This document shows, piece by piece, positions 32,242 through 42,017 of a stretch of 64,000 bases of DNA. Positions within the stretch are counted from its first letter, which is position 1. Every line of letters begins with the position of its first letter. The notes under the pieces are model-generated. The model ran no database searches, had not been told where the DNA came from, and saw only the letters and a program-made list of their open reading frames with translations. The position numbers and the translations under genes were made by a program. The stretch covers positions 1 through 64,000 of the forward strand of contig NZ_QCZJ01000009.1 of the NCBI RefSeq assembly GCF_003075435.1, given 5' to 3'. The stretch comes from Terrimonas sp. (lineage in GTDB: Bacteria; Bacteroidota; Bacteroidia; Chitinophagales; Chitinophagaceae).

Positions 32242-33684
32242 TTATAATTTAATTCCCTGTCCTTTGTAAAACTCCAGTACTTTCATTTTAAACACATAAT
32301 CATATTGCGCTATTAAAGCATTGATTTTAGCCTGGGCTAATGTGTTTTGATTGTTTAACCATTGTATGGTTTGCAATACGCCTATATCGTATCGCTTGGT
32401 AGCATAGTCAAATGCTTTTTGTGCAGACTCAACCGACTTTTTACTTGCATTATATTTCTCAAACGCTCCTAATGCCTGTTGGTATGCATCAAAAATATCC
32501 CGCTTCATATTCAGCTTATCCTGTGTAAGCAGCAACTCCTGGTTTTGTATATTCAGTTTTTGCCGAGAAACATTTGTTCTGGCAGCAAGTCCATTGAAAA
32601 TAGGAATGCTTATGCCAATTCCAATATTCTGATTGAAGTTGTTGTTTACCTGTTTCCACGGAGAGATTTTTCTATACTCGTCAAATATTCTTTGTTTGGC
32701 AATTGAATTAACCGTCTGCGCTCCGGGATCTGTGCCAACTGTTCCTATTACAGGATTTATTTCCACATAATTTCCATGCCCTTCCATAGCCTTGTCATTC
32801 AATAAACTATTTACCGATCCATACAAAGAAATCGTGGGGTATTGCATTCCTACTGCTGCCTGGTAATCTTTTTGGGCAGCCTGCAATCTTAAATCATTCA
32901 CCCTAAACTGGGGTAATGATGTAATAGCCATATCATAAATGGCTGCAGGTGAAACTTCAAGAATATTATCGACCGGAATACTTTCAACAGGAGGAGTATC
33001 AATAACAAAAGCTGTGTCTGCGGGAAGATTTAATGCTGACTTGAGTTGAAGCAATGATAATTCTATTGTTGTTTTTGATTGTATCCAATTGGCGCTGTCA
33101 GTTCCCAACTGTGCTTCAAGCTCAACCGCATTTAGTTCCGGCAATAAGCCAGCATCTACCTGTTTACGTATATTGTCAAACTGGGCCCTCGATTGCTCCA
33201 TGCGGGTTTTATTAATATCCGCCTGTTGAATATTGAACAATACCTGCAGGTACAGGTTGGCAACATTTAATGCAATATCATTCTTAACCTTATCTATCTG
33301 AAGTTCTTCTGCTTTTTCTGTTAACTTATCCGCTGCGGTTGTATTTTTTTTACTGAACCAGTTAAACAAGGTTACATTGCTGTTTAACCCTGCGGTAGTT
33401 TGAAAAAAGGCCTGGTTGGTGTATGTATAATTTACCTGGTCAACCGAACGTCCAAAATTCCAGCCGCCATTAATGGTTGAGTTTAGTGAGGGGTATTGTG
33501 AATATTTACTTTGGATATAGGTTAAATGAGATAGTTGAAATTGAATTGCCTGTTGGCGCACCTGGATATTATTTTCCATGGCATAGCTTATACATCTCCG
33601 CAAGTTCCAGTTATTACCATCCTGTGCTAATGATAGGTTTGCAAATATTATTAACGTAGCCAGGCAAAAAAAGAATTTTCTCAT
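32242..33684 (-). CDS. TolC-family outer-membrane efflux channel
   Basis: This 480-residue protein has a signal peptide (MRKFFFCLATLIIFANLSLAQ) and two OEP repeats: LRRCISYAMENNIQVRQQAIQFQLSHLTY near the start and LTQDKLNMKRDIFDAYQQALGAFEKYNASKKSVESAQKAFDYATKRYDIGVL near the end. These are the paired coiled-coil hairpins of the TolC tunnel. The ATG at 33684 was chosen over a TTG two codons upstream. It is co-transcribed with the downstream adaptor gene, and the pair would make an efflux or type I-like export system with a pump encoded elsewhere. Confidence 0.9.
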   Translation of the reverse strand: MRKFFFCLATLIIFANLSLAQDGNNWNLRRCISYAMENNIQVRQQAIQFQLSHLTYIQSKYSQYPSLNSTINGGWNFGRSVDQVNYTYTNQAFFQTTAGLNSNVTLFNWFSKKNTTAADKLTEKAEELQIDKVKNDIALNVANLYLQVLFNIQQADINKTRMEQSRAQFDNIRKQVDAGLLPELNAVELEAQLGTDSANWIQSKTTIELSLLQLKSALNLPADTAFVIDTPPVESIPVDNILEVSPAAIYDMAITSLPQFRVNDLRLQAAQKDYQAAVGMQYPTISLYGSVNSLLNDKAMEGHGNYVEINPVIGTVGTDPGAQTVNSIAKQRIFDEYRKISPWKQVNNNFNQNIGIGISIPIFNGLAARTNVSRQKLNIQNQELLLTQDKLNMKRDIFDAYQQALGAFEKYNASKKSVESAQKAFDYATKRYDIGVLQTIQWLNNQNTLAQAKINALIAQYDYVFKMKVLEFYKGQGIKL

Positions 33685-33703
33685 GAACAAAATTTATGAT
33701 AGG

Positions 33704-33740
33704 AATAGTATTCGCCAAGTTATCATGAACGAATACTATT
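33704..33740. repeat. Inverted repeat upstream of the TolC gene
   Basis: AATAGTATTCG (33704-33714) and CGAATACTATT (33730-33740) form a perfect 11-bp inverted repeat, and GATA/TATC extend it imperfectly on both sides. It starts 20 bp before the TolC start codon and 46 bp after the stop of the PLP-enzyme gene. It could be an operator or an intergenic hairpin. Confidence 0.5.
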
Positions 33741-33785
33741 ATTATCCTACAAATATTCAACTAAAAAAACATTTGACAAAACCTC

Positions 33786-34946
33786 TTATATAATATTTAA
33801 TGCCTGTTGTAAGTCATTAATAATATATTCAGGTTCCTCCTGACCAACATACAAACGGAGCATGCGTTGAGATTTTTTATTAATATCATAATCCTGCTCT
33901 TGTACAGATGCGCAACCGGGAATGATGAGCGATTCATAGCCTCCCCAGCTTACCGCCATAAGTATATGCTTAAGGTTTTCGCAGAAAGTTACGATATCTT
34001 CAATTTTTTTTACTTTCAGGTGAAAAGAAAGCAGCCCGCATGCGCCACCCATTTGTTTTTTTGCCAGTTCGTATTGGGGGAAACTCTTATCAAACGGGAA
34101 AATAATTTCTTCTACTTTTTCATGTTGTTGTAAAAACGCCAGAACCTTGCCGGTGTTTGCGGTTATTTGCTGAAGCCGCACGGGTAATGTTCTCAGCCCG
34201 CGTATAAGCAGCCAGGCATTAAATGGCGAAATGCCTGTACCGGCAGTGCAAAACTCTGTTTCAAAAATTTTTTTCATCATGGCTGTTGTGCCGGTTAATA
34301 CGCCTGCAACAACATCACTGTGGCCTCCTATGTATTTAGTGGCAGACTGCAGCGCTATATCAATGCCCATGGTAATGGGCTTTTGATATAAAGGGCTGCA
34401 ATAACTATTATCGCAAATGGTTAATATACCTTTTGATTTTGCTATTGCTGCAATAGCGCGCAAATCCTGCAGGTCAAGATACCAGGAGTTTGGCGTTTCA
34501 AGATAAATGATGGTAGTATTGGGTTGAATAGCCTTTTCAAAATTTTCAACAGCGGTTCCGTTTACATAGGTGGTGGTTACGCCAAAATTCGGCAGTATAT
34601 TATTGAATAATTTCTGCGCCCAGGTATAGGGCTTGTTCACGGATACAATATGGTCGCCGGATTTTATATTCGCCATTACCGAAGCATATATAGCAGAAGA
34701 GCCGCTGTTGAAAACGAGACAGTCTTCCGCTTCATCCAGCGCTGCCAGTTTTTTTCGCAGGATGTCTACTGTTGGGTTAAGCCCTCTTGTATAAATATAG
34801 CCTGTATATTCATCTTCAAACAGGCGACGCATGTCATCTACCGTATTAAAAACAAAATTGCTGGTTTGAATAATGGGCGGCGCTACCGCGTTAAAATATT
34901 TTTCGCGTTCTTCTCCAAGTTCATTTATGATGTAAGAGATATCCAT
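33786..34946 (-). CDS. Cys/Met metabolism PLP-dependent enzyme (trans-sulfuration type)
   Basis: This 386-residue enzyme belongs to the cystathionine gamma-synthase/methionine gamma-lyase group of fold-I PLP enzymes. The substrate-loop Tyr motif YTRGLNPTVDILRKKLAALDEAED, the glycine/serine cofactor loop FNSGSSAIYASVMANIKSGDHIV, the aspartate strand ILTICDNSYCSPLYQKP and the Schiff-base lysine in SATKYIGGHSDVVAG (about Lys206) are all present. The exact reaction (synthase, beta- or gamma-lyase) cannot be fixed from sequence. It begins 3 bp after an amino-acid permease gene, which suggests joint uptake and breakdown or conversion of a sulfur amino acid. Confidence 0.88.
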   Translation of the reverse strand: MDISYIINELGEEREKYFNAVAPPIIQTSNFVFNTVDDMRRLFEDEYTGYIYTRGLNPTVDILRKKLAALDEAEDCLVFNSGSSAIYASVMANIKSGDHIVSVNKPYTWAQKLFNNILPNFGVTTTYVNGTAVENFEKAIQPNTTIIYLETPNSWYLDLQDLRAIAAIAKSKGILTICDNSYCSPLYQKPITMGIDIALQSATKYIGGHSDVVAGVLTGTTAMMKKIFETEFCTAGTGISPFNAWLLIRGLRTLPVRLQQITANTGKVLAFLQQHEKVEEIIFPFDKSFPQYELAKKQMGGACGLLSFHLKVKKIEDIVTFCENLKHILMAVSWGGYESLIIPGCASVQEQDYDINKKSQRMLRLYVGQEEPEYIINDLQQALNII

Positions 34947-34949
34947 ATG

Positions 34950-36281
34950 CTATGCTTTCTTTCTGTGATAAAAAATAAAATATACAATGGTTAAAAGGAG
35001 CAAAAGTATTACACCGGTTAATGCAGCCAACGGTTTATCAATAATTACAGCTACCGCAACGCCTGCATACGCTAATACAAATATTGCTGCCAGCAATGGC
35101 GTCCATTTTGTCCAGCCGCCGGAAACGGCTTCTTCATTTTTTCTTCTTTTACGCAGGATAAACAGGGTAGCTGCAGAAGTGCTCATGCCAATGCTGTCTA
35201 AAAAAATGCTGAACCCAAGAATATTATCAACTTCCTTTCCAAAAAAAGTAATAATAATGGTGATAATGGCGAACACTGTTAATCCCCCGGTTAATGCCAG
35301 TGTTTTACTATTGCGCTTAGAGAAAAATGCAGGCAGTACCTGGTCCTGGCTCATGGCATACATTACCCTCGGGTTGCTCATCAGGCTTACATTTACATAA
35401 GCCAGTACGGATAAAAACATCAACCCGTCAAATACTTTGGCGCCGGTTTTACCAAACCATGCTTCACAAAGTAAAGCGCCGATGGCAGAGGCATTCTTCA
35501 TGCGCTCATAACCTATCACCTGCGTATAGGCGAAGTTTATACCCACATACAGCAAAATAGAAATGAATATGCCGGAAATGATGGCTTTAGGAAATATACT
35601 GGTCTGCTGCACTTCACTGCCAAAATTGATGGTTTGCTGGTAGCCGCCATAAGAAAAAAATACAGGTACCAGGCTGATCATATACAGCTTTAACCAGCCG
35701 TGATCTTCTATTTTATATACACTGCTGTTTTCATTATAACCATGGGGTTCTACCATAATACCTTTTAATACACTGGCAATAAGCAGGATCATCACCGCGG
35801 TTTTAACTACGGTAAGTATATTCTGCATACGGCTGCTGGTTTGCAGCCCCATTAAGTTAACCGTATAAAAAAGACATACTGCTATTATTGAAACCGCTAC
35901 GGTAAAACCCTGGCCGGAGGGTTTCCCGAATAATAGATCGCTAACATAATCTGCTCCTATCAGCGCCACAACGCCAAGAGATGCAGCATTGCTTATGAGT
36001 ATTAACGCGTTTACCGTAAACCCTACCGCAGGGTGATAGCATTCCGCGAAAATCTTATAATAGCCCCCCATTACAGGAAGCCGTACGCCTATTTCAGCAT
36101 AGGTTAATGCGCCACACAATGCAACAAGCCCGCCGGTAAGCCATACTGAAAAAAATATAATGGATGAACCTGAAGTTGCAGCTACTTTAGCCGGTGTGCC
36201 AAAAATGCCCATTCCCACAACAAGGCTCACCACTATCATGGTGAGCGAAAAAAAGCCCAATGTTTTACCGGATGATGCCAT
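34950..36281 (-). CDS. APC-family amino acid permease
   Basis: This 443-residue inner-membrane protein has about 12 hydrophobic segments. The first carries the APC hallmark (TMIVVSLVVGMGIFGTPAKVA), including the GxGIF unwound helix motif, and ALTYAEIGVRLPVMGGYYKI is the second conserved block. It likely imports an amino acid by proton or ion symport. The ATG at 36281 (MASSGKTLGFF) was chosen because the longer ATG at 36314 lies inside an intergenic inverted repeat. The PLP-dependent enzyme gene follows at 3 bp, so the two are one operon. Confidence 0.88.
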   Translation of the reverse strand: MASSGKTLGFFSLTMIVVSLVVGMGIFGTPAKVAATSGSSIIFFSVWLTGGLVALCGALTYAEIGVRLPVMGGYYKIFAECYHPAVGFTVNALILISNAASLGVVALIGADYVSDLLFGKPSGQGFTVAVSIIAVCLFYTVNLMGLQTSSRMQNILTVVKTAVMILLIASVLKGIMVEPHGYNENSSVYKIEDHGWLKLYMISLVPVFFSYGGYQQTINFGSEVQQTSIFPKAIISGIFISILLYVGINFAYTQVIGYERMKNASAIGALLCEAWFGKTGAKVFDGLMFLSVLAYVNVSLMSNPRVMYAMSQDQVLPAFFSKRNSKTLALTGGLTVFAIITIIITFFGKEVDNILGFSIFLDSIGMSTSAATLFILRKRRKNEEAVSGGWTKWTPLLAAIFVLAYAGVAVAVIIDKPLAALTGVILLLLLTIVYFIFYHRKKA

Positions 36282-36308
36282 GCTATTATTGTATTTTACG
36301 TATTGCCT

Positions 36309-36369
36309 AACCATTAAGGCATTAAGACCATTAAGATCAAACCTTAATTAACTTAACTTCTTAATGGTT
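36309..36369. repeat. Inverted repeat with CATTAAG words
   Basis: AACCATTAAG (36309-36318) pairs perfectly with CTTAATGGTT (36360-36369). CATTAAG occurs three times in the left half, about 9 bp apart. It separates the GH127 gene from the permease operon. Confidence 0.7.
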
Positions 36370-36379
36370 TAATCACATA

Positions 36380-38338
36380 CTATTCATTTATCCTGATTTT
36401 CTGAATCCTGACCGGCAGCCATACCTGCATATCATTTGTGCCGCGGTTGTTCCAGGTAAAATATGGTATTGCTGTAATGGTTTGTTTGCTGGTAGAAACA
36501 GACAGACCATCATTAGCTACTTTTATAACCGGTGCATCAAAACGAATTACATTTACGCCTCCCAGTAAGGATGGTTCGTAAGCTGTTTCGAAAGTTGTAT
36601 TTTCCGGCAGCATTATATTCCCGGATTGCAATATGTTTTTTTCACCCTCAATGCAGTAAATCAATGGACCATATTGCAATGCCACCCGGTTTGTATTTTG
36701 TTTTATCTGCGGATTGCCTGCTATTTTTCGCACTTTCATCGGTAATCCCATTGTAACAATATCTCCTTTCTTCCAGTTGCGTTTTATTACGGCATAGCCA
36801 TTATCAATCGTATAATCCGCTTTTTCTCCATTAACCATTAAAGTTGGCTGATCATTTTGCTGATCAGCATAATGATACAGGTTGCCCGGCACCGGTGTTG
36901 TTAACCAACCGGGAACGCGTAACCGAAGTTCAAATAATGATTTTTTAGCAGGAGATACAGTAAGCTTTATATTTCCCGTCCAGGGATAGCCTGTTTCCAT
37001 AGCAAGCGCTATTTTATTTTTTCCCTGCTGCACAACGGTATTGCTGCCTATAAACAGGTTAACCCATACTGCGTTGGCTGAGCTGCCATAAATATAGTTG
37101 CCTACAGAACTTACCAGTCTTGCTATATTCGATGGGCAGCAGGCGGTTCCAAACCATTCGCTGCGGCCATATCCCCCGTTTGAAGCCAAAGGGTTACCAT
37201 AAAAAAACCGATCGCCTGAAAGCGATAAACCATCTAATGCTCCGTTATATAAGCTTCTTTCAAGCACATCTATATATTGTGCATTGCCGGAAAGCATATT
37301 CATGCGCTGGTTCCAGAATACCATGCCAACCGATGCACAGGTTTCACAATAAGCGCTTTCATTAGGAAGATCATAAGGATGCCCGAATCCTTCATTTTTT
37401 CCCTGTGCGCCAATACCGCCTGTTATATACATATGGCGGAATACCACATCGTGCCATATAGAGTCCATTGCAGTAATATAACCTGCGTCGTTGGTAACGG
37501 CCGCAACATCCGCGGCGCCGGTATATAAATACATGGCTCTTACTGCATGACCTGTAATTTTTCGTTGATCCTTTACCGGTAGTCCGTCCTGGCAATAATC
37601 AGGATCTTTCCACTGATCCCATATTACACCTTTTCCATTGCCCCTTCCCCGCTGCGCAAGAAACCAATCCGATAATTCCAGGTATTTTTTATTTTTTGTA
37701 TGATGATATAATTTCATCAGTGCCAGCTCAATTTCCTGGTGACCGCTGACCCAGGGGCGGTTTTGCTTACGAAATACAGAATCAATGTGATCTGCAAACC
37801 GGATAGCGGTATTCAGCAGCTTGTCTTTTCCCGTAGTGTTATAGTAGGCTATGCCTGCTTCAATCAAATGCCCGGCGCAGTAATCTTCATGCTTCTCCAT
37901 ATCCGTCCAGCGTTTATTGATGTCCGTTAGTTCGTAGTATGTATTAAGATATCCGTCGGGTAATTGGGCCGCTGCAATTTTATCAATCCATTCATCGGTA
38001 TTTTTTTCCAATGACGCATCAGGATGATTTTTTAAAGCGTAGGCAATGGCTTCAATAGCCTTGTATACGTCTGAATCATCATAGTATATGCCTTCATGTT
38101 TTCCCGAATGCTTTGCAGCTTTTTCAAAATTGCGGATGCGCCCGGTTTTATTTTGCGTATAATTTACACAGGCATCAATAGTAGCAGTAGCAACGGTTTC
38201 CATCTTCGGTTTCCAGAAAGCGTCTGTTATGGTTACGCCGGCATAACTTACAGGATATATTTTTTGTAAGGAGTTTTGGGCGAGAACAAAACCCGATGCT
38301 AATAAAAAAACAGATGTAATAAATATTTTATTTTTCAT
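36380..38338 (-). CDS. GH127 family glycoside hydrolase (beta-L-arabinofuranosidase type)
   Basis: This 652-residue secreted protein has a signal peptide (ending SGFVLAQ). An (alpha/alpha)6-barrel N-terminal part (FWKPKMETVATATIDACVNYT; SDVYKAIEAIAYAL; DGYLNTYY) is followed by beta-sandwich domains. The zinc-cysteine catalytic set known from Bifidobacterium HypBA1 is visible: acid/base Glu316 in NEGFGH, then Glu332 and Cys334 in AYCETCAS, and the Cys400-Cys401 pair in TACCPSN. The first Cys of that pair corresponds to the nucleophile. It likely removes beta-L-arabinofuranose from plant glycans in the periplasm. It is divergent from the SusC/SusD pair and may belong to the same utilization locus. 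Confidence 0.92.
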   Translation of the reverse strand: MKNKIFITSVFLLASGFVLAQNSLQKIYPVSYAGVTITDAFWKPKMETVATATIDACVNYTQNKTGRIRNFEKAAKHSGKHEGIYYDDSDVYKAIEAIAYALKNHPDASLEKNTDEWIDKIAAAQLPDGYLNTYYELTDINKRWTDMEKHEDYCAGHLIEAGIAYYNTTGKDKLLNTAIRFADHIDSVFRKQNRPWVSGHQEIELALMKLYHHTKNKKYLELSDWFLAQRGRGNGKGVIWDQWKDPDYCQDGLPVKDQRKITGHAVRAMYLYTGAADVAAVTNDAGYITAMDSIWHDVVFRHMYITGGIGAQGKNEGFGHPYDLPNESAYCETCASVGMVFWNQRMNMLSGNAQYIDVLERSLYNGALDGLSLSGDRFFYGNPLASNGGYGRSEWFGTACCPSNIARLVSSVGNYIYGSSANAVWVNLFIGSNTVVQQGKNKIALAMETGYPWTGNIKLTVSPAKKSLFELRLRVPGWLTTPVPGNLYHYADQQNDQPTLMVNGEKADYTIDNGYAVIKRNWKKGDIVTMGLPMKVRKIAGNPQIKQNTNRVALQYGPLIYCIEGEKNILQSGNIMLPENTTFETAYEPSLLGGVNVIRFDAPVIKVANDGLSVSTSKQTITAIPYFTWNNRGTNDMQVWLPVRIQKIRINE

Positions 38339-38693
38339 CAGTATGCTTCTTTAACAATTATGGATAGCCTGTATAAAACTTCAATTTACAACAGAAATGT
38401 TTTGGCGGAAGTTTAATTTGTAGCAATATTTATTCAATATTTATCAGTGCAGTAATATTTTTATTTCTTCTTCCGAAAAATTATACAACAGTCCACTATG
38501 GTTTCCTTTACGAAAAACATTCTTTACTACCATCCTGTGGTATACAGGATTGTTAAAAAAAAGATTTTATATACATTTAAGATTACAACCCTGCTCCATT
38601 GAGTAAACTTTAAGAAGTGTAAACATTTTTACTGTGTAAAGTTTCTGAATCCAATATCATTCTGAATATATTCAACACCAATTCAACACCTAT
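38339..38693. other. Divergent regulatory gap between GH127 and SusC genes
   Basis: This gap of 355 bases is AT-rich. I see repeated CAATATTTAT words (about 38420-38445) and GTAAA words around 38605-38640 (AGTAAACTTT, TGTAAACATT, TGTAAAGTTT) that could be operator half-sites. No convincing TAnnTTTG box, RNA gene or small reading frame was found. Confidence 0.4.
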
Positions 38694-41600
38694 ATGATCT
38701 CAAATCGATTGTTTCGTTTACTCCTGCCCAGCGTGGCATTTCTTTTAATCTCTGTTGTTGCTTTAGCCCGGGAATCCAAAAAACCTTTAATACCACCACT
38801 TAATGCATATGATACTGCTGTTGTGAAAGGGGTTGTTATGGGTTCGGGGAATGTGCCATTAGCTAATGCGAGCATTATACCGGAAACCGGAAGGGCGTAT
38901 GTTACTAATGATAAAGGAGAGTTCTCTGTTCCTTTTGTTTTGCCGGTGAAACTGGTAATAACAAGTGTAGGTTACCGCGATACTACTATCACCATTAATG
39001 ATGCCTCAGTTTTTTATACCATCGTTTTAACAAAAGACGATAAAAAAGAACAATTGAGCGAAGTAACAGTAGTAGCGCTTGGTATTTCCAAAAAAACCTC
39101 CGCAGTTGGTTATTCTATTGCCGAAGTTCGTGGTGATGCCGTTCAAACTGCAAAGGAATCCAATTTTGTGAATGCATTGCAGGGTAAGCTTGCCGGTGTG
39201 CAAATTAATACCAACTCTGGCTCAATGGGAGGTTCTACCAAAGTGGTAATAAGAGGAAATAAGTCTATTACCGGTAGCAATAATGCACTATTTGTTGTGG
39301 ATGGTGTATTTATGGGCAATACAGGCACCAACCCCGCTGGTCAGCAAAATGGCGGCGGCGGCTTCGACTACGGTAGCCCGATACAGGATATAAACCCGGA
39401 TGATATTGATCAGATAAGCGTTTTAAAAGGAGCGGCTGCAACTGCACTTTATGGCAGCAGAGGTTCTAATGGCGTTGTGTTAATAACCACTAAGAAAGGG
39501 AGCAGCAAAAAAGGACTTGGTGTTACCTATAATCTGAATGTTCAGATGGACGACGTTTATTACCTGCCTACATATCAAAACAGGTATGGTGGCGGTGGTG
39601 CTAACACAAGTAATGTAAATTTTGTGGCAAGCGGTTTTGATACTTTGTGGCAAAGCACTAACCCAACCTTATTTAAAAATGCACCTACATACAATGATCC
39701 GGTAAAAGGCGGCTATGATTTACTGCCGCAATATGGTGTAGATGAATCATGGGGTCCGGAACTTACAGGACTGCTTATACGCCCATATTATTCTTTTGAT
39801 GAAAACAAGGGTAACCCGTACTTTGGTGTAACCACACCCTGGTCACCTCATCCCAACAATATCAGAGATTTTTATGAAACAGGTACTACGCTTACCAATA
39901 GCATTAGCGTGGGAGGAAGCAATGATAAAGGGGCATTCAGGCTGGCGTATAGTAATTTGAATCAAAACTTCATACTGCCTAACGCTTTACTAAAAAGGAA
40001 TAATATTGGATTTAATGGTAATCACAGGTTAGGCAAAAAGTTGAATATTGTTGCCAGCGTAAATTACTCGGAGAATTTTGGGAGAGCAAGGCCCGGAACA
40101 GGATTTTCCGGATATAATCCAACCCAGTTGTTCACCATGTATGGTCAACGGCAACTGGAAATGGATAAGCTTGCTTACTACCAGTTTCCCGACGGATCGC
40201 AGGTTAGCTGGAACAGAACTTCTCCAACCAATCCCACACCGCTGTTTGCAACCACTCCTTACTGGCATCAGTATAAAAACTATACTACCGATAACCGTAA
40301 ACGCCTGTATGGTCTTGCCGGCTTTGAATTTAAACCGGTTGATTGGATAAATATTTCAGCGAAGGCATTTATGGATCAATATACCACGCTGCAGCAGGAA
40401 AGGGTAGCAAGAGACTACACTACCGGTTCGTACGCCAGATCGACTATTGATCATAGAGAAATAAATTACCAATTACTTGCGTCTGCAAACAGGGATCTTA
40501 ATAGCAAGTTCAACCTTGGCGTTTCTGTGGGAGGTAATATTATGCAACTCAGGGATGGTGTAAATGGAGCCAGCTACGCAGGGTTGACTGTGCCGGGTTT
40601 ATATACCTTAACCAATAATATCGGACGCGTTACCTACTCTGAAAGCCTGGCTCAGAAACGAATAAATTCAATTTTTGGAAATGCTACGCTGGGATATGAT
40701 AATGTTGTTTTTTTCGACATATCCGGAAGAAATGATTGGTCTTCTACACTTCCCAAAGGGAACAACTCTTATTTCTACCCTGCAGCCTCTTTATCTGTAA
40801 TTTTTTCTGAGTGGATTTCATCTGCAAAATGGCTTAGCTTCGGCAAAGTCAGGGCAAGTATGGCTCAAATTGGTAGTGATACTGATCCTTATCGTACCTA
40901 TGTTGCGTATAATGCCCCTGTGATATTTGGAAGCACCGGAAACTCCTATATTCTCAGAAACCCTATTTTAGGTAATAGTGCGTTAAGGCCAGAAATAAGC
41001 AGGGAGTTTGAAACAGGTGTTGAATTAAAGTTTTTCAATAACAGGGTAGGTGTGGATTTCACTTATTATAACAGAATAACCAGGGATTTGATTATTCCTT
41101 TGTCAGTATCACTAACCTCAGGCTATAGTAATTTCTATGCAAATGTGGGTAAATCAAGAAATCGCGGAGTAGAGCTTCAGGTTAGCGGTTCCCCGGTTAG
41201 AAATGAGCATTTCTCCTGGAATATAGTAGTTAACTATGCCGCCAACAGGAGCAAATTACTGTCGCTCAATATTCCAAACAATCCAACGATTGACAGGTAT
41301 ATACTGGCTACAGAAAGAAGAAGAAATACCGTGTCAACAGCAGCCGTTGTCGGTCAGCCACTATTTGTTTTAACAGGAACAGATTATACTTACCTGAATG
41401 GCGAGAAAGTAATAACAGATGCGGGTCTGTATGTAGCTTCAGCCGGAGGAAAGGTAATTGGAAATACGCAGCCTGATTTTGTGGGCGGGGTAACCAATAG
41501 TTTTTCATTCAAAGGATTTACTTTAAGTGCTTTAGTTGATTTCCAGAAAGGTGGCAATTTCTTCTCCTATACCAATATGTACGGACTGTATTCCGGCACA

Positions 41601-41999
41601 TTGGCTGAAACAGTTGAGAATAATGTTAGAGAAACAGGTGTTGACGTATCAGGCGTATTAGCAGATGGAACAAAAAAGACGGTGCATGTAAACGCGCCTT
41701 TCCATTTCAAGAATAACTATGGTATCCGGATAAGTACAGCCAATTTATATGATGCGAGCTATGTTTATTTAAGAGAGTTAAGGTTGGGATATGCATTGCC
41801 AGCAAAAGTGAATCAGTTTCTTCATACCAGTAACGCGAGTATTTCCCTGTATGGAAGAAATTTATGGTTGATCAGCTCCAACGCGCCTAATGTTGATCCT
41901 TCAAATATTTTGAACTCTGATTCAAATGTTATTGGTCTTGAAGGCGGAGCATTGCCGTCTGTGAGGTCTGTCGGCATTAACTTAAACATTAGCTTCTAA
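38694..41999 (+). CDS. SusC/RagA-family TonB-dependent outer-membrane transporter
   Basis: This 1101-residue protein has a signal peptide (about 1-26). A carboxypeptidase-regulatory-like N-terminal domain spans about 43-120 (VVKGVVMGSGNVPLANASIIPETGRAYVTNDKGEFSVPF). The plug domain (about 125-240) has the SusC signatures ALQGKLAGVQINT and VVIRGNKSITGSNNALFVVDG and the DIDQISVLKGAAATALYGSRGSNGVVLITTKKG block. A large beta-barrel ends with a C-terminal aromatic strand (VGINLNISF). It imports oligosaccharides or other large nutrients using TonB energy, with the SusD lipoprotein as lid, whose gene starts 18 bp downstream. The substrate is unknown; the neighbouring GH127 gene hints at arabinose-containing glycan. 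Confidence 0.95.
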   Translation: MISNRLFRLLLPSVAFLLISVVALARESKKPLIPPLNAYDTAVVKGVVMGSGNVPLANASIIPETGRAYVTNDKGEFSVPFVLPVKLVITSVGYRDTTITINDASVFYTIVLTKDDKKEQLSEVTVVALGISKKTSAVGYSIAEVRGDAVQTAKESNFVNALQGKLAGVQINTNSGSMGGSTKVVIRGNKSITGSNNALFVVDGVFMGNTGTNPAGQQNGGGGFDYGSPIQDINPDDIDQISVLKGAAATALYGSRGSNGVVLITTKKGSSKKGLGVTYNLNVQMDDVYYLPTYQNRYGGGGANTSNVNFVASGFDTLWQSTNPTLFKNAPTYNDPVKGGYDLLPQYGVDESWGPELTGLLIRPYYSFDENKGNPYFGVTTPWSPHPNNIRDFYETGTTLTNSISVGGSNDKGAFRLAYSNLNQNFILPNALLKRNNIGFNGNHRLGKKLNIVASVNYSENFGRARPGTGFSGYNPTQLFTMYGQRQLEMDKLAYYQFPDGSQVSWNRTSPTNPTPLFATTPYWHQYKNYTTDNRKRLYGLAGFEFKPVDWINISAKAFMDQYTTLQQERVARDYTTGSYARSTIDHREINYQLLASANRDLNSKFNLGVSVGGNIMQLRDGVNGASYAGLTVPGLYTLTNNIGRVTYSESLAQKRINSIFGNATLGYDNVVFFDISGRNDWSSTLPKGNNSYFYPAASLSVIFSEWISSAKWLSFGKVRASMAQIGSDTDPYRTYVAYNAPVIFGSTGNSYILRNPILGNSALRPEISREFETGVELKFFNNRVGVDFTYYNRITRDLIIPLSVSLTSGYSNFYANVGKSRNRGVELQVSGSPVRNEHFSWNIVVNYAANRSKLLSLNIPNNPTIDRYILATERRRNTVSTAAVVGQPLFVLTGTDYTYLNGEKVITDAGLYVASAGGKVIGNTQPDFVGGVTNSFSFKGFTLSALVDFQKGGNFFSYTNMYGLYSGTLAETVENNVRETGVDVSGVLADGTKKTVHVNAPFHFKNNYGIRISTANLYDASYVYLRELRLGYALPAKVNQFLHTSNASISLYGRNLWLISSNAPNVDPSNILNSDSNVIGLEGGALPSVRSVGINLNISF

Positions 42000-42017
42000 C
42001 CCTTTAAAAACAGAAAT

